A DNA stretch of 64,000 nt from Taenia hydatigena (lineage: Eukaryota > Platyhelminthes > Cestoda > Cyclophyllidea > Taeniidae). The position numbers were made by a program, and so were the translations under genes. Below the pieces are notes generated by a model that was not told where the DNA came from, made no database searches, and saw only the letters and a list, made by a program, of their open reading frames with translations. The DNA lies in assembly GCA_036345935.2 (NCBI GenBank), contig JADWOT020000009.1:15309556-15373555 (forward strand), written 5' to 3'. Shown here piece after piece: positions 29,301-39,890 of this stretch (positions are counted from its first letter, which is position 1; every line of letters begins with the position of its first letter).

Positions 29301-32300
29301 TGCCAGTGAAAATGAACAGCTCTATCATCATAAGAGCCATTAAGACAAACATCTCCTTGCGCAGACACTGGATTGGATTTGGGAATGCTTCTATCTTTGT
29401 TTTCTTTTATCTCTCTTCTCCAAATTCATAAGTAAAATTCAATGAATTGCTCTAATTTTGGCACCCGAGGTTCCCTAAAATAGACTGCCTTTTGCGAACA
29501 AATCGTCACTGCCTAGTTATGCTCAGTGTTGTAACAACGTCCCCCGTTTCTTTTCCTTCTCTAATTCTTTTCTTTTTCTTTCTTTCTTTCTTTCCTTTTG
29601 CCTGTCTCATGCTCGTTTTAATTAAGCCTCTCGCGGAGGCGCTGTTAGATCTTTGAAATTAAGGAATTTCATCATCTGAGCAACTGGAACTTTTCCAGAA
29701 CCAAGAATTAAAAAACTGAGGTAGCAATTAAATGTGTAAAGTACATTTCAATGAAACCTCATAGACCCGACTGCCCTTCTCTTGATACTAACCAGTAAAA
29801 TCATTTAGACGTAATTTCTCCCTGCTGGGCCACTAAAAGTGGATATAGTCTGCTTTAGAGTTGCCTTTAGAGGCGCTGGAATGACTATAAATTAATGGCC
29901 ACCCTTTTCATAGGTGCACATAAAGGGATTTAGGCTGAAAACATGGATAGGGTAAGTGAAAGCTTCACGCTACCTTCGTGGCAATCAAGCAAAGCGTGAA
30001 TAAATCGACTCCCAGTCCTACTGATAAGTAATTAAGCAGCATATCGCCCTCGCCGTCAGCTACCTTAAACTCATATTTTCACTTATTCTCTCCCTCCACC
30101 AACCAGTTCATATGCAACTCAACATGTCCACCGGAGCTCTACAAGATGGAGAACACCAATCTCTGTCTGGACGAGGAACAGTACGAAAAAATGTCGGGTG
30201 CAAAAGTAGCGCGCGCCCGAAATCAGGCCCTCATAGCGGCTGGGATTGTCCTCTTATTCCTTCTCATATTCTCTCTTGTTTTCGCTATTCTCTGCTTCAA
30301 TTACAAGGCCAAACGCAGTCGCATTAAGGAGGCGTTAAAGTCTACCTACACAAATATCAAAGCACCAGACATGAAGGTGAGTTTTTTGCCTACTTTATCC
30401 TCACGGCTAGCTGCGAGTGAAGATTTTTACCTCATCCCAAAGTAGATTTTTGGAATAATTGCTTTAGAGGCGGATTAACTATTAATTGCTCTCAATGATT
30501 ATGGATCCGCTGCCGTGTAGCGTCCAGCTTATCCTCGTAGCTTCACAGGATTATATGTCTAAAAGTAACGAAAAAAGAAGGCATCGTGTAATTTAATGCT
30601 ATCGCGTTTTTGATTCGTTGACCTGCTTTTTCATAGTCTCCCATTGGCGTTACTTCTGACCTCTTGTAATGCGAAAGGGTATCGGGTTCTCAGGCAATCC
30701 TCACGCTGGTTGGTGACCAAAAGGGACTTACTTTTGAGGACGATTTCGTCTGTTTGTGACTCATTGGAATCAGCCTTCTGCATTGCAGCAGATCCTTGTA
30801 TTCTCCTCTAACGACTTTGTAGTGTTCAAATCTGATCTACCTCCAGCGCTGGTCAGTATACAGGACTCCGATTGGTAGTAATTGTCTGTTTCAACAGACC
30901 TTGTTTTGAGTCCTACCAAACACCCTCTAGTCAATCGGCAAAAATTGGGCTTTTGTTTTGCTTCTTTTGAGTGGCTTTGACAACAATGTAACGTAATAGG
31001 AAATAAAACAATTTTACATCTCTGAAGACAGGGAACTTTTTTAATTGGCAAAACAGGATTATTTACAAAGCGAGGGAACAATTCGCTTTAGAAATGACAA
31101 ATTATTTGGTCCTCCCAAGATCATTCTAGATCTCTGACAAGATGGCGATTTCGATAGGACTTAATCACACAAAAAGTGCGTCTAGTCTGCTCTCATTATC
31201 ATTTATCCGCCGAAGGGAGTACTTTTGTGAGGGTTGTACACTTCCGGCAATAAATCGTAGTCAATGGAGGCAAGTGTTTTGCAGGGGATCAAATTTACCA
31301 CAGAGTGTAGAGAGAGGGTGGAGGAAATGATAAGAGGCTCACCTTTGAAGTGACATTTTCCCCCACAACAGGTTTTATTGCTCCGCTCGCAGACTGGAGG
31401 AAAATAATGCATCGGCGTTTTTACTGCGGTTAATTTGAGCTACGTTTCACGTGTGATTTGGTAGAAAGGTTGACAATTTTGTCCGGCAGAAAAAAACGGA
31501 AGTTAATTTTTTTCTCTCGCAATATTTTGTGCGAAGCTGGTATTCTCCTGATTTGGAAGGGAGATTGGGCGATGCCTTTTTTTGTTGCACCCTGTCGGTT
31601 GTTGCTCATTTCTTTGGTCTCGGTCACGTTCCTTAGTCGCTGGTCTGCAGTCCGTGAAATCGCTATTTGTAAGAAAATTTTGTCCTGAAGGTCCCATACG
31701 CTCCAGCTACCCAGCTACACATGCTTTGAAGTTCCTCCTTCAGTTCGTGTATTTTAACCTGCTTAGACCTGGTTTAGTTCCACTCTAGCCCACCAAATAC
31801 GGTTTTACATTTCGTTGACTGCCGAAGGTCACAAAATGCGTCTTTTTGCGGGCGACTGCATACCGATCACAACTAAAGTAGTTTGTGCTCGCTATAATGA
31901 AGACAACACTCACCGTGAAGTCTTTAATCTGCATACCTTTGGGTGGCCAAATGCTTGCTCCTCCTCTACACGCCAATCCTCGCCGCCAAATGGTAAAGTA
32001 TGCAATGCTACGGTTGTTTGCTACAGTCAAAGGCCGAGAGGAGGGTTTACCAATGCACATGTCACCGGTGTTATCCACTAACCCGATTCTTGGATGGCTT
32101 GTTAAAAACTCGTCCAATTGTGCAGCCTTCTCTGTTACTCCTATCATTCAGTCTCAAAATGTCCGAACACAATAGGCAAGTTTTTATATCCGTCCTAGTC
32201 TCTGTTTTGCTGTTTTTTTGGTATTTTTCACCTAATTTAAGAGACACAAAAGCTCATTTCTCTCGATGATGGAGGGAAAAAAACGCACCGCTTATGCGCA

Positions 32301-35300
32301 TGGCTCTCACTGTGTGTGCGTTGTGTTCACTCGAGGAGGCAACATATATCACCGCCTAGCGGTAATTGCTAATCGAAGAGGGGAATTTGGAGGTGGGGCG
32401 ATGACAATGAATAAGGCGAAAATTTTGCGCAATTCATTACCTCCTAAAGTAGTCGCCTAACCTAATTCCACAATTCAGTCAAAAGCTTCAATGCAATTAA
32501 CAAGATTATGGCCAATTGGTTTCCTTTTCTGGCCAACCTAGCATCTTAATGTCTCCCCATCAATCTCTTTGTCTATCCATTCATTGACTCGCATATTTTC
32601 GCGTCTGTTGATCTTGACTATGTAAGCAAGTTTTGCCATTCTATTACCATGATAAAGCATAAACTTGCGAGTATCCTGCAGTATTGCTATTAACTCTGCA
32701 TTTTTAATGATAAGGTGGAAAATCTGTTGCCGAAGCTTAAAAATGGGAGGGGAAGAGTCCGATTTAACACCGCCTTGAAATACGCGAATGGAATTTTGAA
32801 TTGGGCAATACCCCCAAGTCCCTTGTAGTACTCAACCAGTGAAAACTTTTATATGGGTGGAATCCGATACGTCGAACTCGACGGGAATGAATCAGAGTCA
32901 TTCCTCTCCTCCTCCACCTTCTTATTCTTGCCCTAATTACCCTCCAGTCCGACAATAAAGCACAGTAGAGCCGATTGTGAGATGGCTTTAGCTCCGCTAG
33001 GCGGCAATGAAGGTGGCAGTTTTTTTGCATCCTCATTAGGCGATAATCGTGGCAGACTTCGTGTCCACTTTACTGATGGGAATGGCTACACCTGTTAATG
33101 CCGCGTCATCGCGGTGATCATAAATGCTGACTAAAGGCATGAGGTATCCAATTTCAAAGCTCACTGTTAGAGCCGTTAAGTGTTCCAACGGGGCTAATTA
33201 ATTAGCACAGTTATTTGGATCGGAGAGGCAAATCATTCTGCTATATAGTTCAAATAAATAATACTTTTGTAACACAAGAAATGCTAAAAAATGTCATTTT
33301 TCTAGAATCACAAATATCTCACACCTCACTTTAATGCCACAAACTCATTAAATCTGTTTACGACATAAAAGTTGGTACGATTAGGAGTGATAAAGTACAT
33401 TTGTCACATAGAGGTGACACTGAGGATGAGAAGTATTTTTTTGGGTGTAGCTGTTGTCTGATGTCTAGCCATAAAATTCTCACAAATCTCATCTCCCTAT
33501 GGCTGCTCCTTGGAGGTCGAAGTAGTCAACATTAAATGCAGGAGAGGTGGTCAGTTGCGTCGGACATGGGTCACCTTGTCTGCATGGCGGAGTCTCCTCT
33601 CAATCTAATTTATGCTTCATTTGTAAGGAAAAAACTCAGAAGCATCTACAATGATTGAAGAAAAGTAGGCGGTAGAACACAGACTGTGAGGTTTGTGTTT
33701 GGGTGAGGCTGCAATATCCTCTACATAGATTATTGTTTTATCGTCCTATTGGTTCCTTGTGATAAAAAAGTGGTTGAATGTTGATATTTGAAGCAAAAGT
33801 TGTCGATGCACAAGCCTCAAAGATTTTCCGCTGTTGATATAAAACCATTATACGTTCAAGTTCTTGAAAAAACAACCATTCGGTTACTTTTTAATCGCAG
33901 TATCACTCTACTTCCGGTTATGTAGACTCGAGTGAATTGAAGCTGGCTACAACATTCCTTCTTTTGACACTGCAGGACGCTAAGTCAAGCAGGGAGCCAA
34001 ATATGGGTAGGTGGGAGATGATCAACATTGACGACTTGACCTTCGACGATCCCAACAATCCCATTGGCAAAGGTGCATTTGGTGAAGTGTTTCGAGGCAA
34101 ATGGCGAGTACCGAAACGGGTGTTAAATCAGTTCAATTTGGCACGGAATACCTCCTTAGACGTGGCTATCAAAGTGATCAGATCAGCTGCACCCACATCA
34201 CAAGGCGGTCCTGCAACCAATCTCGGTGCCTCTGGATTGGACAGCACTGCCAATACTGTTGATCGCATCTCCGCTAGGAGTAATCTCCAGGACATGCTCA
34301 CAGAAGCCAAGGTAACCATGGTTGAATTTGGTTATCAGCACCTAATGCAAAGTGGTTCTCCACTCCTCCTCGATCCCAGTCCTCACGCGTTCACATCGGA
34401 CAATTAAGATCTTCCCAAAGCACAGTAAGGTATTTGACGAGTAATTCTCTCATTACAGAGGAGGCCGTCCTTTCCCCTCACTTGAGCAAATTTAAAATGA
34501 ATTATCTATCGTTCAAATTTCTCACTTAATGCCTATTTAGCTTCACCGTGGTTACCACTTGCTTCTACAGTAAGTGTATGCGATGTGAATTCATTGGACT
34601 CGTGAATTTGAGTAGCGGTTCTCATGTTGGAAGTCTTTAACCAGCACTTCATGTGCAAGCAAGTGTCATCAATGCCTCCGGTCCACTATCCATCGAATTC
34701 ATTTTGACAAATCACAACTTTGCTATTCTATTTTCATTGTTAATTTCTTTACAATGTATACATAAAAAGCTAAATTTTGCCCTAAATTTATGCTTACTCT
34801 CCAACTTTCAGGCAAATTTTAATTACTATAGCAGAATAACTACAACTTGTAATCACGCAAAAATGCAGGCAGGTTTATGGGTCTCTCCAACGCAATCGCC
34901 TACCCCTTTCCCCTCCTCCCCAGATAACTGCCCCACGTTACGTTTACTGCCGTGAAAAGTAGGCCCCAAGATTCCATCCGCATAGTTCATAAATCAATGC
35001 AAATGTTAGACCAGCATGAAAGGCTTTCATTATTCTTTTTGCCCACTGGTAGTGGCAGCACAAGTTTGGCTTCTCCCTCCTTCCCTCCCTCCCTGCCTCC
35101 CTATAAACCACTGACTTTGCACTCTCTCAATTCGTCAGTGTATTGCGTTGATTTCATGCAATCCTGAAAGGTTACACCAAAGTGGGTTAAATTAAGTTGG
35201 TTGATTTGGTGTTCATTAGAAGGGAGCGACTCTCTTTACTTTCTCCCTCTTCTCCCCTCCTCCCCCGTTAGACTGCCCCTTCGGAAGATGACCGTGACTC

Positions 35301-38300
35301 ACGGAAATTTGGCTCGAAGTTGGATAGATATTTGAGCTAAAATAAGACCACACTTTGAGCAAAATGCTTATTCTATTTTTATCCTTTCAAGGTGAGAAAA
35401 AGCAGCCAAAAAAGAAGAAATAAAATAAACACTTACATTGAAGACTGTTAGAGTTAATTTTTCAACTCTCCATTCACCTTCCTGTAGTTGTCACATTTTG
35501 TTGTGAATTTCACTCGAGCACCAGTCCGTGGGACGACGCATTGCATTTCTCCAGTCGTGAGAAACACACATTCACTGGGTGGAGTTGATATTGCCAAAGG
35601 CTGGAGCCAAAAACAAACACACTGTGCTTCAGTGTTGGGAGGATCTACAGCAAACACCGACGAGGGCAGCTTTTTTTAATGCATCCACTTAGCCCGCTCT
35701 TGGACTCTTGCGTACGCCATTAGACAAGTACACTTTTGACTGAAAAAAAAAACAGGGGAATAAATGTCATTTTTTTAAAGTTGATTTAAGCTAACAAAAG
35801 AGCATAACTTTTTGTTAAAGCACGAATATACCCTTTGCTGTTTAAAAAGAGGAGGAAAAGTTGACGGTGGCTTCTGGTGTCCCGAGGATATTTACTACCG
35901 AGTTAATGACCCCTACAATTTCCGGGTGATAAAAGCCTCGGCCCTTGGACAATTTTAAAGTACCCTCTTAATTGTCAAGCAATGAAATTGGGTCCTGTTG
36001 TGTGGCGTTCGCTTTCCTGCCATTTAAATAGAGACTAGAGGCCGGGAGGAGTAAGTTTCTGGAACAGAACAGCATGTTCGATAAATTCGGCTTCTCCCTT
36101 CTACTGAAAACTCGCCTTAAGTAGTATGAGCGCAGCTGATAGACTGCAGAAATTAACCTCTCTTCGATGCACCTTTTGTAGGTCATGGCCTCGGTGCAGC
36201 ACAAGAATTGTCTGCCCCTTATCGGTGTCTGTTTGACCCGGAAAATGCAATGCATGGTGTCAATGTTTGTGGAGGAGGGTAGTTTGGATCGCTACCTACG
36301 ACTCCACAAGGACGATTTGAATAGTTTCACTTTGCTTTCATGGGCAGAACAGATTGCTGATGGGATGGCCTACCTCGAGGAGCGGGGTATTATTCATCGG
36401 TGAGTTACGACAGTATAGGCATCTATAAATAGCCTTCCTGGGTCGGTGGATAGAAAAAAAAAACTGGCGGAAAGTTGAATACACCTTGCAAATAAAGCAG
36501 CCAAGTAAAAGGAGCATCAACTTCCTGGAGGGTTTGTCGGTACGCCTACGTTGAACCGTCCGCTTCAAGTGAACCTCAACTTGTCATTTCTAAAGAGAAA
36601 AATAAATTCAAATTTAGAAGTTGTGAATGCATTAGGGACCTTTCTTTAGAGAGTAGTTCAGAAAGTGATAAAATCTTATCACGAGTCAAATTTTTTTTAA
36701 AAATTTTGTCTTCTTGGAAATGCACCACTTAAAATAGGACATTAAGTAAACTGAGTAGTCATGGGATTGGTAGCAAAATGGATTATATCCAAAATGTCTT
36801 GTAAATTTCTCATTCGATAACCGGTGAAAATATAAAGGGAATGCAGGGGAAGAGTGTCTCTTTCCTTCTCATCATAACTTAGGTAATGAATTCCTCTGAA
36901 AGACAGATTCTTTGGGGGGAGGGGAACACGAGAGCCTACTTTGCTTTGGCCTTAAGGAGAGGACTTTTTTTCTGGGTTTCACAACTTGTGCCGTACCGAA
37001 CGGGTGGATGACGAGCATGATGATTAGTTGATCCTGCAGTCAACCGCAAGCATGCGCATTTTTTGGAGGGAAGGGATGACGTAGTGTGCACCTTAGTGTG
37101 CATTGCTTGATGAGTGGATCACTTGGGCATAAATTTGGAAGGCGAAGTCCATTACTCATCAAACGATTCAAACACAATTCTTACCAATAGTCTTTGAAAC
37201 TTTCCATCATCCACATTCGTGAATGCATCCATTCTCAAAATGATTCGCCACCAGAATTGAGTGCTTTGCAACAAATATGCGGTAGAATTTCTGTTGCCTT
37301 GGAACCAAATCAAACGCAATCCACTCATTCAGTCATCACTTCCATCAGTCCCAACTACCACCTTGTATATCGGTGTTCCAGAAAAACCGGAAAGTAATAC
37401 CGGAAACAACAAAGGCCGGTACACACAAGTATGCATATATACGCTCTAAAATGCAACATCCAAAAGTCACAGGCGTTATCAAGTTGCTGCAAGCACTTGA
37501 GGAGGTAACCCCAAGCCACAAGCAGCCTTGGTCACCTGACGCCAGAGAGGGTGTGGGAAATGTGGCCTGCGGCACTTCACAAAGACCGTTCCATCGTGGG
37601 AGAGTGATGAGGCTAGCGCAGCTGCAACAAATATCATTCCATTATGTGTTACGAGTATCAGTCGTGTCACTCTTCCATATTATGTTCTTCGCGTCTGTGA
37701 GGCAGGCGCCAAGAACCGCCACTCTATTGGCCTGACAATATCCCCATTGGTGGACTGATAAGAAGCATCTTTTTTTTGAGAAAGATTTTACAGCGTTTGG
37801 GGTGGAATGCAATTCGTGAAGTGGACAACACATAGTAGCTCATTCGGTTCTAGTCTTGACTTCACTTTATCTACTCTCGCTTCATCTTCCCTTCCTTTTT
37901 CACATCTCTGTGCCATTTCCATTAGCCTGAAACTATCAAATGACTAGGCCATTACTCATCACTAAATGTCATTCTATCACTATGCCGAGTAATCAAATTT
38001 CCATGTCCACAGTGATTTGGCCGCAAGAAACGTGCTTGTTCAGTCCCGCGAACTGGTGCAAATAACTGACTTCGGATTGGCTAAGATGTTGGACAACAAC
38101 GATGAGGACAGCGTTGTAGTGCGTACTGGACGTGTTCCAATTCGTTGGTTGGCTATTGAGACGCTTCAATCGGGTATCTACTCTCACAAGACCGATGTCT
38201 GGAGCTACGGTACGACAGCTTTTCTTTTACCCGAGCTTGTCCTCTCTCCCTCTACTTGTTTCATTTAAGTAGCGCTTTTGCATGCTTTTAAATGCAGGTG

Positions 38301-39890
38301 TGACGCTGTGGGAGATTTTCACATTTGGCAAACAACCATACGAGAATATAAGCACCGCAGAGATTAAGGATCATGTGATGAAGGGAGTGCGGCTGAGTCA
38401 ACCAGAAATTTGCACGCTTGACACCTACATGGTGATGGTGCAATGTAAGTCTCCCTTGTCCGTCTCATGCACTGTGTTTGTGTTTCCTTGGCAGCCGAAT
38501 TTATTAAAGCCCTATTTACTGTCCTAGGCTGGATGGAAGAATATGAATCCAGACCAACTTTCTTAGAGCTGATGAAATGCTTCCACAAGTACTGTCAAAC
38601 GCCGGGCAGGTACTTGTATATCGAGGTAATTCCATCTGCCTTTCTTGAGTGAAGCTTTGCGATAGAGTCCCTCACCGTATAGACAATGATGGATGTAGAG
38701 CACTTAGGAGGATGCTCTAGGGCTTGGTGTTAGAAATAAAGTGATGTAGGCGGAGCCAGGGTATTTCGAGCACGCCTTCACTGTTGCCTTACTTTAGGGC
38801 GATGAGTATGCGATAACTCGTACCACTCCGTACACCCCATCGCCGGCTCCCTGGACCGAGATGAAACCGCTGCCGAATAGTTTCCGAGGTGTTCCAGATG
38901 GCACTTTGGGACCGCCCAACGGGACAGGGTATGCCTTTAGGTTCCCAGAAGAGCCCTTCTTTGATGATCATCAACATCACCGTCATGGAGAGACGATGGG
39001 AGAGGGAAGTGGCAATCCGGAGTCGGAATCTCTTCTCCCACACAGAGTTGGCTACGATAGTCATCAGCACCATCGACGATTCTTCCCCCACTCGAATGAA
39101 ACTGCGCGACTGCGACAAAACGGACGACAGGAACGTGCTCCCACCACTGGTGCATCGACAAACACTTCCGTGGTCTCAACGAATTTGGATTCGTGGCCAA
39201 CTGGAAGTGGGATGGGATCGACTGCCACCTATCCTGTCTTGGGTTTGTTTAAATTTACCATTGGGAGCATATAGCAGCTGGATCTTTGATGGCCAACCGA
39301 TCCACTTGGGCGTGGATCTTTAGCCTTATGACCCAGCCCACAGCGCCTTATTCAATCACAATTCTGGTATCTTCTTTGTGTAGAGCATAATCAACACCAA
39401 CAACAACAACAACAACCGAAGTACTACAACACTTCCGCTTTCTTGGCAAGTGGTACTTATGGGCCCTTGGTTCGACCACCGTCACCACCGCCAGCACCAC
39501 CACCGCTTGCACAAGTGGAGCGGGATGATGACTTAGACACGATGGGCAGTGGGATTAAAGACGCTGAGATTAACTACCTCTCCTCCCTCGAGGCTTCTGG
39601 AGACGGTGATGAGGGAGTAGGTGGAGGTAAACAACCGTTGCAGCCGGAAGACTACCTGGAACCGAGAGTAAATGGTAGGTTGTTAAAGGTAGCGTCTGAA
39701 CTGGCATTGAGAGTAGTCTTGGTGCTCCAGAACATCATTGTGCAATCGACTTCAAGACACTTTTTCTCACTTCCTTTCTAAAGCCGATGGCAAGAAACGG
39801 TCGAGAGGTCTCAACGCCGTCGGAAATCCCAACTACTTTGCGGATAATCGAGAATACTTCCAACACATTGGTCCAGCCTATCCCATTTAA
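5394..39890 (+). CDS. EGFR/ErbB-family receptor tyrosine kinase, 19 exons, 5' end missing
   Basis: Cell-surface receptor that binds an EGF-like ligand outside the cell and phosphorylates tyrosines inside. Exons: 5394-5509, 7772-7913, 10103-10210, 11167-11287, 12347-12504, 12790-12984, 15500-15855, 21228-21423, 24770-25033, 26442-26626, 30107-30376, 33976-34311, 36182-36399, 38013-38209, 38298-38444, 38528-38625, 38798-39242, 39384-39674, 39784-39890. Every junction is GT/AG and phases match, leaving one open frame of about 1,315 codons to a TAA at 39888-39890. Order of domains: furin-like CR1, L2, a long second cysteine-rich region, one membrane helix, kinase, tail. Kinase hallmarks are [29 protein letters not shown] and DVWSYGVTLWE. 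HRDLAARN is closest to the EGFR and insulin-receptor groups, and the L2/furin layout with a single chain fixes EGFR. The L1 domain is not seen. Family assignment is near certain; individual borders are read by eye. Confidence 0.95.
5510..7771. repeat. EGFR intron 1 with a diverged internal duplication
   Basis: Noncoding. Two collinear segments about 360 bp apart resemble each other: ATGTTAACCTGT followed by a C/T-rich stretch and CTACCATACCTGTGG near 6772-6825, against ATGTTAACCTGT and CTCCACCACACACGTGG near 7135-7181. ACTTATA...TTATAAG blocks then occur near 6928 and 7279. I see no coding sequence in it. Confidence 0.5.
7914..10102. other. EGFR intron 2
   Basis: Noncoding between GT at 7914 and AG at 10101. 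It holds a purine-rich block with an 11-G run at about 8876-8886 and long T-rich tracts. No exon or RNA gene seen. Confidence 0.6.
10490..11650. repeat. Related repeat segments on both sides of EGFR exon 4
   Basis: About 10507-10620 and 11495-11630 share an order of blocks: TCATCC/TCCTC followed by GTTTGTC or TTTGTCGAC, AGAAACACC with a purine stretch, then TAGGCAYTTCTTT. They lie in introns 3 and 4 and flank the exon at 11167-11287. Separately, CTCCTAATCCCTGGTAAAC and CTAATTCCTAGTAAATAAG, each followed by a TGATCAAC-like block, occur at about 10232 and 10651. Read by eye; similarity is partial. Confidence 0.4.
11167..12984 (+). other. EGFR exons 4-6: L2 ligand-binding domain
   Basis: Exons 11167-11287, 12347-12504 and 12790-12984 encode about 158 residues, close to the length of L2 in human EGFR. 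Visible are the opening CEQKDIF segment, the [13 protein letters not shown] strand matching the human VKEITGFLLIQAW, and [13 protein letters not shown] matching NKNLCYANTINW, with the usual cysteine before a short helix. The splice from 12504 to 12790 turns the genomic Val codon into Phe and keeps the frame. Leucine-rich beta-helix spacing is evident. Confidence 0.88.
12985..15499. other. EGFR intron 6
   Basis: Noncoding, 2.5 kb, from GTAAGT at 12985 to the acceptor at 15498. AT-rich with scattered T-runs. No coding signal with splice support. Confidence 0.6.
15856..21227. other. EGFR intron 7 (5.4 kb)
   Basis: The longest intron seen, from AAG|GTGCGT to ATTTTAG|TCA. Short open frames occur on both strands, for example around 19114-19401, but none shows a recognisable domain. 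A near-perfect palindrome with arms CAGTGTCACA/TGTGACACTG lies at 20138-20161, and a related TGTGACACT copy at about 20112. Confidence 0.55.
20138..20161. repeat. Perfect 10-bp-arm palindrome
   Basis: CAGTGTCACA, four-base loop TATT, then TGTGACACTG. A half-site TGTGACACT occurs 40 bp upstream. Located in EGFR intron 7; function unknown. Confidence 0.9.
22920..23410 (+). repeat. Dispersed repeat, copy A (EGFR intron 8)
   Basis: This segment is clearly related to one at about 28590-29045 in intron 10, in the same orientation. Shared blocks in order include TGAATTGACTTTGGA, a purine stretch ending GCACCGTG or ACACCGTG, GGACTGACT, ACGCCCAT, CTTTACGATGGT, AACAATG.AAGACA and TTTCTGAGTGTCT.CAAGTTA. 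No long open frame runs through it, so it is probably non-autonomous. The rest of intron 8 (21424-24769) shows no gene. Confidence 0.65.
28590..29045 (+). repeat. Dispersed repeat, copy B (EGFR intron 10)
   Basis: Partner of the copy at about 22920-23410. The last 220 bp align over their length with a few small indels and many substitutions, so the copies are old. The remainder of intron 10 (26627-30106) shows no exon with splice support. A CTTT-rich microsatellite lies near 29571-29597. Confidence 0.65.
30226..30300 (+). other. EGFR transmembrane helix and basic juxtamembrane stop-transfer
   Basis: Inside exon 30107-30376 a run of about 24 hydrophobic residues (core [19 protein letters not shown]) is followed by [14 protein letters not shown]. 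This is the expected single-pass type I topology with positive charges on the cytoplasmic side. The juxtamembrane segment continues into the next exon at 33976. Confidence 0.93.
30377..33975. other. EGFR intron 11
   Basis: Noncoding, 3.6 kb between the juxtamembrane and kinase exons. Several overlapping short open frames occur around 31780-32270 on both strands without any recognisable motif. A short imperfect inverted repeat (TTTGTCACATAGAGGTGACA) lies near 33399-33419. Confidence 0.55.
34312..36181. other. EGFR intron 12, inside the kinase domain
   Basis: Noncoding, 1.9 kb. The frame stays open past the donor for 32 codons, but the protein similarity stops exactly at AAG|GTAACC and resumes at 36182 with VMASV. 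Contains a TCCC-rich stretch near 35078-35103 and poly-A at about 35742. Confidence 0.6.
36400..38012. other. EGFR intron 13, splitting the HRD motif
   Basis: Noncoding, 1.6 kb. The intron interrupts the Arg codon of HRDLAARN (CG|T). Open frames around 37194-37735 have no recognisable domain. Confidence 0.6.
38798..39890 (+). other. EGFR cytoplasmic tail with tyrosine motifs, polyQ and proline-rich stretch
   Basis: Exons 38798-39242, 39384-39674 and 39784-39890 encode about 280 residues. The start [16 protein letters not shown] parallels DADEYLIPQQ of human EGFR. Candidate phosphotyrosine sites are PKYYNTS (a YxN Grb2-type site), [22 protein letters not shown] and, near the end, VGNPNYF (an NPxY site like AVGNPEYLN) and NREYFQH. 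A CAA run near 39393-39412 gives six glutamines after [14 protein letters not shown] is a possible SH3 ligand. The central part is rich in His, Ser and Thr and is probably disordered. Confidence 0.88.

Larger units (their letters stand above)
15500..30224 (+). other. EGFR exons 7-11: enlarged second cysteine-rich region
   Basis: Exons 15500-15855, 21228-21423, 24770-25033, 26442-26626 and the first 40 codons of 30107-30376 encode roughly 370 residues before the membrane helix. Recognisable modules are [19 protein letters not shown], which opens the region as in human EGFR (CWGPEPRDC), several CHxxC repeats ([24 protein letters not shown]), [13 protein letters not shown] and [12 protein letters not shown]. 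The same region of human EGFR has about 160 residues, so this one carries extra modules. Four introns interrupt it, the longest 5.4 kb. Confidence 0.88.
33976..38625 (+). other. EGFR tyrosine kinase domain, exons 12-16
   Basis: Five exons encode the catalytic domain. The glycine loop GKGAFGEV is near 34065, the beta3 lysine (VAIK) codon is 34171-34173, the alphaC glutamate codon is 34303-34305, HRDLAARN spans the 36399/38013 splice, and DFGLAK starts at 38068. The catalytic Asp, Asn and DFG Asp are all present, so the enzyme should be active. Differences from human EGFR are a 43-residue beta3-alphaC connection (about 16 in human), a longer beta2-beta3 hairpin, Val at the gatekeeper site, Ser in place of Cys797 and no tyrosine in the activation loop ([16 protein letters not shown]). 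Confidence 0.94.

Noticed and set aside
31785..32270. Overlapping frames of about 90-120 codons on both strands in EGFR intron 11
   Set aside because: Competing frames on both strands and no motif; typical of chance.
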